A stretch of 64,000 nt of DNA from NCBI GenBank assembly GCA_030068075.1, contig CM057828.1, forward strand, positions 111,651,699-111,715,698, given 5' to 3'. The stretch comes from Paguma larvata (Eukaryota; Chordata; Mammalia; Carnivora; Viverridae). The translations under genes and the position numbers were made by a program. Shown piece by piece: positions 55,859-64,000 of the stretch. Each line of letters begins with the position of its first letter. Within the stretch, counting starts at the first letter, position 1. The notes beneath the pieces were generated by a model. It saw only the letters and a program-made list of their open reading frames with translations, ran no database searches and was not told the origin of the DNA.

Positions 55859-55911
55859 ATGTGTATGTATGTGCTTATGTGTGTATGTATATAAATGTGT
55901 ATGTACATATG
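55859..55911 (+). repeat. Imperfect (TG)n/(TATG)n tract
   Basis: Mixed TGTATG, TATA and TGTG units over about 50 bases. Confidence 0.85.
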
Positions 55912-58900
55912 CGAAAGTCTCCATGGCAACTGGGGCTACCGAAGAGTTAATAAATGCACATCCAGACAATGCAGATAGCAAAGCTTCCCTTTGATTTTTT
56001 TACTTGGAGGGAAAATATTAGTGATCTTTATCACTGGGCTCCCTGAGGGAAGCAATAGCCTGGGAGCAGAAAAGGGTGGACTTTTAAGTAGCGCTCTCAT
56101 TTATGAACACCCCACGCTGCCCCCCAAGTACGAGTAACTACAAAGCATTCCACTCTTAGAATACGCTTTCCCATCCTGGGATGTTTTCACTTAAAACAGG
56201 CAAGAATTGGTTGCATTCGGCACCGAGAGGCAGCCCTGCTGAGTTAGGCCGTGTGGTTTGTTTCCAAGGTATAGCCTCCAAGGCACTCCGTTCACAGGAT
56301 TCCTGTGGATTTGGCTTTATCTGTGGGCAAGGGACCAGGCTCTGACAATCTACAGAACGCACTCCCTTCTCCCAGGATAATGAGAAGATTTGAAAAGCCA
56401 TTTAGTAATAACTCAATCAGCCAATTTTCCTCACCAGTGGGCCTTCATGAAATTTCCTTAATTTCTCCCCTGGGTGAGGGGATGTACGGCTTCCTAGGGC
56501 TCCAATGATGTCTGCATGGCAGGACACTTACATGGAGGGCTTAGAGCTGACGGCACTCAAGCGGTGGCCCTAAAGGGCTTAGTAAAAAACGGTTAGTTGG
56601 GTTTTAGCTAGGAGTAAGACCAAACCTAGGGGTGAAAAGACAATCAACACAGCCACAGTGTTGAGACTCCTGAAATGGAAAGCAGCTGTCTTTAAGGGAG
56701 ACTTTGGCTGCCCTTCCATACCATGGGCGGCCATGCGGCACCTATCCCTCAGCCTGACTTCTCAGCAGAGGATTAGTGTTCTTGAGAGAGAAAAACTAAA
56801 AGGAGGAAACCAGGAAAGAGCAATTCTGGAGAAAAAAACGCTATCAAGTTCAGTACCATGGAACAACTCCAGCTTGTGTGCTGTGTGAACGTAGGATCTG
56901 GAATTTGGTGACGGTGACGGTGATCCCTTAAAGATCTTGGATCAATACAAATTTCAGCCATATTCTGAAGAAATTTGGTCAGGTATAAAAAAGGGTCTTT
57001 GGCAGAGAGAGGCCAGCTGGGGGAGAGTTCAACTGAAATGCATATGGTTTGGATGACTTTCAGCTGAAATGAAAATGTAGGCTTTCAAGGTATACTTAAG
57101 GGATTTTTTTTTAACCATCCCAAAATATAGCTTAAAAGAGTAGAAAAACAATGGCACCAGGAAAAAAAATAAGGGGAGGGTGAAGGAAGAAATTTGGGAG
57201 AGAGAACACAATGGAAAACGCCAGTGAGACTACGAAATCTTTCCCCAAGGAAGCCCTGGTTTTCATTTTTCATATTTAATAAATCTTTCCATATCAAACG
57301 CTGAGTACACAAAGTTTACAGAATCAGGAAGAGCTCAAGAGTTCGAGAAAGTAATCTCCAGGGTGGTTCTGGTCTTAGGAAAAAGGGGTTAACTCCTGGA
57401 CACAGGAGCTGGAGTATAGGATAGGGCGTCATGTTAACCTCCAATCCCAGGAGCCAACCCGTGAGCCTGCAGTGGTGCCACCCTCACAGAGGGGCAACAC
57501 ATTCCAGAAGTAGATTTGTGCTTCCCCAGGCTTGATTATTGTCCGTGCCATGCAGGGGTGAGGGGGACTAAGATGCCTTTATCCATTTGTGACAAAGGGT
57601 CACATAAACAAGGAGCCAGGGGTGAGGAAGGAATGGAAGAAAATTATATGTCTGAAAGAAGAAGATGGAGAGGCAGCAAAGATGAACATTAAAGAAAAGG
57701 GGGGGAAGGAATACAGATCTAGAATTTCTAAATTACCCTTGGCTCAAGGGTCTGGCTTACCACTGAAACAGTATAATTATAAAGTTGGCTTAAAACAGGC
57801 CAAGGATCTAGTTACTAATTTCTTACTAGCAATAGCATCAAAACTCTTTCTGCTAGTAGCTGGTCTCTTGACAAAAACCGTGTGTCTATACACGACGGGA
57901 CCTATAGGGAGAACTGGTTTTAATCAGGCAGATCTATAAAATGGTATGCAGTTGTGGTCTCTCTTCTCAGATGTCGATCCGAGCAGAGGAGAAAGTGAGG
58001 GTTGGAATTGTCAAAGTAATGAGGGGGGGAAAAAAAACATTTTACATAAATGCTCCCTTGTTGTGCAGATGCACCGCATAGGCTGTTGGTCAGAAAATTC
58101 GGTGGGAACCCTCTCGTGGATTTGAGGAGAACGACCAGAAACATTCCTCTTGTGTTCATGTGTTTGGACCCGATTCTGCATGGCCTCAAAAAGGAAATCC
58201 TGGCCTGGTTACAGCCTTAAATGGGTGCTCAAATCCCCTGAACATTCCTTACAGAAATGCTTTCATTCTTACCCCATTTTCGTTAATAAGAACAGGCATC
58301 AAAGGCGCATAGGGCTTTGCTCCTGTTTACCTTGGCAATTACATAGTCAGGATTCAAAAGAAGATTGTTCGCTTTTAAGGTACAAAATTCCCATTCGTAA
58401 TAAAAAAAACTTTTCTAGAATTTATACATAGTAGGCACAAGGAGACCTATGCCTTTAACCATTACTCTTGTTTGCCAGGAAAAGGTACAAGTGTAGATTA
58501 AATACCCCCACCACCAACATGGCAGGCTTTTTCAGAACCAGGGCCCTAAATTCTGTCCCAATATAATTAATCAGTCAATGACTCCTCAGGATTGACAATC
58601 ACCCGCTTTTAAATGAAGATTTCTTTGGGGAGGATTAAGTCACTGAACCCCTAGGAACTGGGCCAGGAAGGGGTTGGGGAGAAGCTAGAAGCTGTGGAAA
58701 GAAAGACCATCTGGGGACAGCATGGGGAGCGGGACCGTTAACTATCAGAGGCTCGGGGAGACTGGGAGAGGAGGCCTCCAGGAAAGAGAAGATTCTCATT
58801 CCTTTTTTCCTAGGCTTCACAGGATGTTTCCTGCAAGAAACTGCAAATGACCTTGTCCCACCTTTAGTGCAGATTCCTAGAACAGAGATCAAAAACAACC

Positions 58901-59352
58901 ACAAGAAACCTTGGTATTCACTGCATATTCACTTGAGATATCCCCATGAAATAATACATAATTAAATACTATCCATTCATGTTTTACAGTTTGTTGAAAT
59001 GGCAAACTATCCTAGATGTTAATGATTAAGAAAAAATTTTTATGCCATACTAATCACAGTGTAATGTGTATTAATATAAACAAGGGGCATAAAAGTGGTC
59101 ATAATGAAGAGATCAGAATTTATAATCCTGGGAGTGACATTTGAGCCAGGCCTTAAAGGATAACCAGAATTCTGCTGAACTGATAAGCTGATTGTGGCAA
59201 GGAGGGCTAGTTGGCTGTACAAATCCACCATCTGCTTTTTCCCAGAAGCACACAGCTAGACTACATTTCCCAGCCTCCCTTGCAATAGAGTGGGGACATG
59301 TGACTGAGTTCCAGCCAATAGATGGAGAGCAGAAGGGATGTATGTAATTTTC

Positions 59353-60029
59353 TTTTTTTATATATATATATATATTATAATAGTTTATTTTCAAATTGGT
59401 TTACATATAACACCCAGTGTTCATCCCAACACATGCCCTCTTTAATGTCCATCACCCCCTCTGCCCCCTCTCTCACCTCCCTCACCTCCCTCACCCTCAG
59501 ATTTTTCTTAGTCTTTGAGAGTCTCTTATGTTTTATCTCCCTCCCTCTCTGTGTCTTTTTTTCCTTTCCCCTCTTCCCCTCCCCCTGGTTTTTGCTTAGT
59601 CTCACAAAGTCCACCTATGTGTGGAAACATATGGTATCTGTCTTTTTCTGACTGACTTATTTCACTTAACATAATACCCTCCAGTTCCATCCATGTTGCT
59701 ACACATGGCCAGATTTCATTTTTTCTCATTGCCACGTAGTAGTCCATTGTATATATGTACCACATCTTCTTTATCCACTCGTCAGTTGATGGGCACTTGG
59801 TCTGCTTCCATGATTTGGCTATTGTCGAAAGTGCTGCTATGAACATTGGGGTACATGTGCCCCTATGCATCAGCATTCCTGTGTCTCTTGGGTAGATTCC
59901 TAGCAGTGCAATTGCTGGGTCATAGGGTAGCTCTATTTTCATTTTTTTGAGGAACCTCCACACCGTTTTTCAGAGCGGCTGCACCAGTTTGCATTCCCAC
60001 CAACGGTGTAGGAGGGTGCCTGCTTCTCC
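59353..60029 (-). mobile_element. Young 5'-truncated L1 with perfect 19-base TSD
   Basis: The minus strand carries the end of ORF2, then the 3' UTR and an A-rich/TA tail at the left. A minus-strand frame at 59526-59963 reads without stops through typical L1 ORF2 C-terminal motifs ([47 protein letters not shown]). AGGGATGTATGTAATTTTC is duplicated exactly at 59334-59352 and 60030-60048. Only about 680 bases are present and the reverse-transcriptase core is absent, so it is inactive. The open frame and intact duplication make it the youngest L1 here. Confidence 0.95.
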
Positions 60030-60296
60030 AGGGATGTATGTAATTTTCAATCCCGGGCTTAAAAATCTCCTGGTGTGCTTGTCTGTGCTCTTTTCCTGAT
60101 CCGACATGCATTCGTCTAGTGGATGGGGCAGTTGATCTTCCTTACGAATAAAGTGCTGAAGACACAGCACAAGAAGTCACACAGGTGCTAAGGTGGAGGG
60201 CACAGTCAAGGAAGTCCAGGAGAGGCCAAAATGAAGCTGGAAAGGTAGCAGAGCAAGAGTGACATGCTAGGTCAGTTTTGACTTTTTCCCACGGGC

Positions 60297-60501
60297 CAGT
60301 GGTTCTCCACCAGTGAAGATTTAGCCCATTACCCCAATCCCGCAGGTTACATCTGTCAATGTCTAGAGACACTTTTTGGTTGTTACAGTAAGGGGTGGGT
60401 GGTGTTGCTCACGTCTATAGTCCTACAATGCACAAGACAGTCCCCCACGTCAAAGAATTATTTAGGCCAAATGCCAACAGTACTGAGATTGGGAAACCCT
60501 C
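60297..60501 (-). mobile_element. MER20 (hAT-type DNA transposon)
   Basis: 'CAGTGGTTCTCCACCAGTGA' at left, 'TGTCAATGTCTAGAGACACT', 'TTTTTGGTTGTTACAGTAAG', 'CCTACAATGCACAAGACAGT', 'AAAGAATTATTTAGGCCAAA', 'CAACAGTACTGAGATTGGGA' in order to the right end: the complement of MER20 at about full length. MER20 copies have been reported as regulatory in uterine cells. Nothing here shows that for this copy. Confidence 0.82.
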
Positions 60502-61121
60502 CTATAGTCGTGGGATACGGGCAACAGTTCTTAAAAGGAGAGTGCCTTTAACCATATTTGTGTTCTGGAGAGCTAATTCTGATAACAGCATAGAAGACTC
60601 ATCGGAGAGGAGAGAGACAGAAGATGAGATAAAACTATGTTTCATCCTTTATCAAATACGTACCATGTGCCAAGCACTAGGTACACAGATGAATAAGTAA
60701 TAATCTAGCAAGGGAAATAATAATGACTTCTATGGGATTTGGGAAACTTGAACTCTAGCCTCAGGTCTGTCTCCAGCATGCATCAGCATCTCTGGCCCTT
60801 TGTTACCACTTAGGAGCCTTCTGAAAGAAAGCAAGAGAACATCCCAAACTAGATCAGTGGGCGAAGAAGTGGAAAAGAGGAACTAGATGAGAAACATAGC
60901 AGAAACACACGAACCCAGACTGGGTGTCCGAGGGGCTGGGAAAGTTGAAAGAAGTGAAGGCCAGCTCTGAGGACTGTGTTCTGGCAACAGAATGGACAGC
61001 AATGCGGACAACCAGAACCTGAGAACTGCCTTAGAGGGCTGTAATAGGTATTTTTCTTTCTGAGAGCTGCAAAACTCTGTGACTCCTATAGGACAGGAAC
61101 AAACATACAAAAACAAAGGCC
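60502..61121. other. Unassigned, with a possible L2 end
   Basis: 60640-60715 ('ATCAAATACGTACCATGTGC', 'CAAGCACTAGGTACACAGAT') is a probable reversed L2 3' trace. The rest is unrecognised. Confidence 0.45.
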
Positions 61122-61320
61122 AGGGGCAGAGTCGGTTAAGCATCCAACTCTTGATATTGGCTCAGGTCATGATCTCACCGTTTGTGGGTTTGAGCCCCGC
61201 ATTGGGCTCTGTGCTGACAGCCTACTTGGGATTCTCTCTCTCCCTCTCTCTCTACCCCTCCCCAGCATGCTATCTCTCTCTCTCAAAGTGGAAATACTAA
61301 TGGCCAATAAACATTGAAAA
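61122..61320 (+). mobile_element. Felid SINE lacking the A-box start
   Basis: The head reads CAGGGGCAGAGTCGGTTAAG, losing about a dozen bases of the usual GCCTGGGTGGCT. The B box ('GTGGGTTTGAGCCCCGCATT'), body and tail are normal. The tail carries an unusual insertion before AATAAACATT. Confidence 0.9.
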
Positions 61321-62051
61321 AGATGTTTCATCTCACTACCAATCACAGAAGTGAATATTAAATCCAAATGCTCTTTTGTACCTTTCAGACTAGCAGAAAA
61401 TGTTTACCAATTAATACCTAATGTTAGCCCTGATGTGATGAAACAGGAATTCTCATACTCTGTGGGTAGACAGGAAAATTTATAAAGCCCTACAAGGGGA
61501 AACTGATTATTGGCAGTTGAAAAAAAAAACATATGTACATATATACATACATGTACATATAGTTATATTTATACATTTACATACATATATCACACACATA
61601 CTCTGGAATCCAGAAATTTCACTTCCAGGAATACATTCTAAGGAAATACTCAAATAAATATTTTAAAAAGTATGCATATCCCAAACATTCACTATAGGGC
61701 TGTTTATATTACATTGGAAACAAATGCCCATAAGTAGGGGACTGGTTAAATAAATTATAGTACCTTTTGAACTAACAGAAAACTATGCAGTCACTAAAAA
61801 TAACATCTATCAAATGAAAAGAAATTCACCATATGAATAATATTAGCAAATTAACAATATTAAAGTGGCCAAGCTCAAGTTATTAAAGAACTTGTGTAGG
61901 AGGATCCCATTTATGCAAATATATATAAGAGGGATAATAAAGATTCAGTCGGTAGATAGCAAAGGTTAATAGTGAGTACCACTGGGTGATGGACGTGTGT
62001 GTGATCCTTCACTTCTTGGTGAAAGAATGAATGTGTCTGGGATTTACACTA
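61321..62051 (+). mobile_element. Old L1 (L1ME-like) 3' part, plus strand
   Basis: 'CTCACTACCAATCACAGAAG', 'AACAGGAATTCTCATACTCT', 'TCCAGAAATTTCACTTCCAG', 'GGGCTGTTTATATTACATTG', 'AAACAAATGCCCATAAGTAG', 'GGTTAAATAAATTATAGTA', 'ACTGGGTGATGGACG' are collinear with an old L1 ORF2 end and 3' UTR. A TA/CATA-rich tract splits it at 61520-61600 and a SINE follows. No frame survives. Confidence 0.7.
61520..61600 (+). repeat. (CATA)n/(TA)n-rich simple sequence
   Basis: Starts with a ten-base A run, then mixed ATATAC/ACATAC units and a CACACA end. Confidence 0.88.
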
Positions 62052-62274
62052 TTTTTTTTATTATTTTTTTAACATTTATTTATTTTTGAGAGCGAGAGAA
62101 AGACAGGATGCAAGCTGGGAGGGGCAGAGAGAGAGAGAGAGACACAGAATTCGAAGCAGACTCCAGCCTCTGAGCTGTCAGCACAGAGCTCGACGCGGGG
62201 CTCGAACTAACAGACGGTGAGATCACGAGCTGAGGGGAAGTCCGATGCTCAACTGACTGAGCCACCCAGGCGCC
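62052..62274 (-). mobile_element. Felid SINE, minus strand, near consensus
   Basis: Head complement 'CTCAACTGACTGAGCCACCC', 'GGCTCGAACTAACAGACGGT', body retaining CpGs and a TTTATTTATTTTTGAGAG tail. Inserted at the 3' side of the old L1. Confidence 0.94.
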
Positions 62275-64000
62275 CTGGATTGTGTCTGATGATTTTAATG
62301 AGCACTTTTTTTTTCTCCATTGTGACAGAAATAACACAAATCCTTAAAAATGTTCATAAGAGCTCCGGTCACCCCAAAGAAACAAAACCAAAAGATGATG
62401 GCCTGTTTTATTTTTTGAGTTCCAAGAAATGGCGTTCACAGGCTCTGGGTCTCTCCCATGATAGCTCTGGGTGTGCCTGCAGTCCTGACAGTTATTAACA
62501 CCGTCCATCTCCACTCTCCAGCATCCTGGTTGGAGGATTAATTACATGGTCATTCCTATTCAAGGAAGAAACCTACAAATGTATCATTGCCTAATTTTTA
62601 TTCTTATGAACAGTTTTTCTGGTCTCTTCAAAGTTCCATTTGCAACCCCAGACCTCTCAACCTTGCTACTCTAATCATTTCACGTACTGTTTACAGAGAA
62701 AGAGAACCAGCTAAAATATCTCGCCCCTTTGATTTCTTCCAGCCAGCAGCCAAAGTAATTTATCTTAGCCTTTACTGAAGACTAAATTGTATCCTTTAAG
62801 GCTTTCCTCTAAATCCTGTTATTTTGACTTTTTGACTCACTTTGCACCCTCTGATATATAAAGTAACAACAATTTCTACAATGAACAACTGTGTTTGTTC
62901 CTCAGAAATTCTTTCTGTTCCTCAGACTTCTTTCCTGTTTCCTAATGGTTATGCATTTGAAAATTTGATAAATTGCCTGGCACGGTTTGAGTTTAATGGG
63001 AGCATTTGAACATACTTTGCCTACAAAGCTTATCAGTTAGTTACTTAACCTTTATGAATAGGTTAAATATTTTCCACAGTATTTATATAAATATGATACC
63101 TGGTTTCAAGTTAAACCTAATAAAAAGGAAGTTATTCTTTACTTAAATGACTCCTATTTCTTCTTGTCTTTATCTTCCCCTTCTTAATGGCCACTTGACT
63201 AAGAAAGAAATTCACAAGGCAGATGTGGGAATGTCACTCTATAAATACAACATTCAGCCAGGATACTCTTGTTGTCCTTGTTTTAAGTAAAGAAAAGGTA
63301 ACTATTCCTCCAGGATGTATGCTTTGGCCATGAAATGGAGGTCTAAAATCAAGTCAAGGGCTATGTTGAGTTAAAAAAAAAAAAAACAACCTGGAAATAC
63401 AACAATCTATGTGTTGAATTCAGCGTGATGATGCGGAAAGCATCTGATACACAGAAAGCATCCCAGTGCGTTCTCGGTTCTTAACAAAGCATCCCTTGTT
63501 TCCGGATTTCCCAAAGGCTCCAAGCACACATGTACTACTTCTCTCTGCCAATGGAGAAACGCTCCGTAAGTGCTTCATTCATTCCCACATGCTATATTTA
63601 TTCATTTTTCAACAGAAAGTGGCATATTGAATATGTATTCCTGGAAATTCCTGAAATCCATTCATTAGGCTTGCAGCTAGTTTCTCATACACCTTCCTAT
63701 CCCCCGAGCCAACCCCAGCAAACCCAAGTCCCGGATCACTCTGCAATCTAATGCCTTAGGACACAGCAGCCAGGCAAGAAAAACGCCTTTAGGCCAAGTC
63801 CATGTGATTGTAAGGAATCAGCTAGCCCCACGCGCCACCTTGCAATTCTTACTAGAACCCAATCCCCTAACGATGACACCGCCCAAATTATTGTCTCCGT
63901 CTGCAGGCCCCTATGCCTTGTGGCTTCTAAATTCCTAGTAGAAGAGAATTAGACCGGCATATGGCTCGCCCGCTGTGGTGATCGGGGACCCCCCCTGAAA
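62275..64000. other. Unassigned non-coding sequence to window end
   Basis: About 1.7 kb without a recognised repeat except an A-rich run at 63374-63387. Short frames (62217-62498 partly in the SINE, 63530-63751) have no recognised family. The last 250 bases are GC-richer, with several CpGs, and end in a C-run. Confidence 0.5.

Larger units (their letters stand above)
54462..59333. other. Unassigned non-coding sequence, about 4.9 kb
   Basis: Second SINE-free stretch. It contains a G-quadruplex motif (54928-54958), a TG/TATG tract (55859-55911) and several unrecognised frames of 81-118 codons, including 57589-57939. None shows a domain or codon pattern I can support. 59240-59333 ('CTAGACTACATTTCCCAGCC') is the left half of an old dispersed repeat split by the L1 at 59353. 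Confidence 0.45.

Noticed and set aside
57589..57939. 116-codon plus-strand open frame (and other 80-140 codon frames in 39.8-41.2 kb and 48-59 kb)
   Set aside because: No recognised family, no splice or promoter context, and opposite-strand frames overlap many of them.
59526..59963. 145-codon frame as a host gene
   Set aside because: It is the ORF2 C-terminus of a truncated L1 and lacks the catalytic core.
1..64000. An undescribed multi-gene biological system
   Set aside because: No coding gene can be supported anywhere. The recognised structure consists of mammalian mobile elements, simple repeats and candidate regulatory motifs.

Overview
The window is mammalian nuclear DNA, almost certainly from a cat (Felidae). 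The main evidence is about 33 tRNA-derived carnivore SINEs. Most carry the felid version of the element: a head reading GGTGGCTCAGTCGGTTAAG, a body reading GAGCCTGGAGCCTGCTTC, a TC-rich stretch, then an AATAAA-containing tail. Dog-type SINEs have a different head. The older layers (L2, MIR, MER20, a Tigger-type element, MLT1-type LTRs, L1M copies) are those expected in any placental mammal.

I find no protein-coding gene, coding exon, tRNA, rRNA or known ncRNA that I can defend. Most open frames over 60 codons lie in SINEs, L1 copies, LTRs or simple repeats (poly-Ser/Leu from TC tracts, poly-Cys/Val from GT tracts, poly-Phe from an A tract). The longest, 186 codons, runs through a 20-base A tract. 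The window is best read as intergenic or deep-intronic sequence. I see no prokaryote-style operon, CRISPR array, toxin system or other new multi-gene system.

Layout. 0-9 kb: scattered SINEs, L2 pieces, two simple repeats and otherwise unassigned sequence. 9-17.6 kb: two MLT1-type LTRs, then a badly decayed ERVL-type retrovirus remnant on the minus strand, broken by a compound AT/GT/GA microsatellite and a SINE. 17.6-25.5 kb: nested L2, MIR, SINE and LTR copies. 25.5-26.8 kb: a CpG-richer patch with a palindromic NRF1-type motif and a paired E-box. 27-30.2 kb: SINEs, a Tigger element and an inverted pair of forkhead-type motifs. 30.2-33.2 kb: a block without recognised repeats. 33.2-39.2 kb: two old L1 copies on the minus strand carrying eight inserted repeats. 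39.2-45.4 kb: unassigned DNA plus a three-layer nest (SINE in L1 in L2). 45.4-47.7 kb: another old L1 carrying three SINEs. 47.7-53.6 kb: the longest SINE-free stretch, a candidate for constrained regulatory DNA. 53.6-64 kb: SINEs, a MER20, an old plus-strand L1, and one comparatively young 5'-truncated L1 with a perfect 19-base target-site duplication.

The clearest signals are insertion histories that can be read exactly from target-site duplications, a few short palindromes or motif pairs in the repeat-poor blocks, and a perfect 29-base tandem duplication. Conservation and regulatory function are inference, because no alignment could be run. Repeat-family names come from recalled consensus sequences, not from a search.
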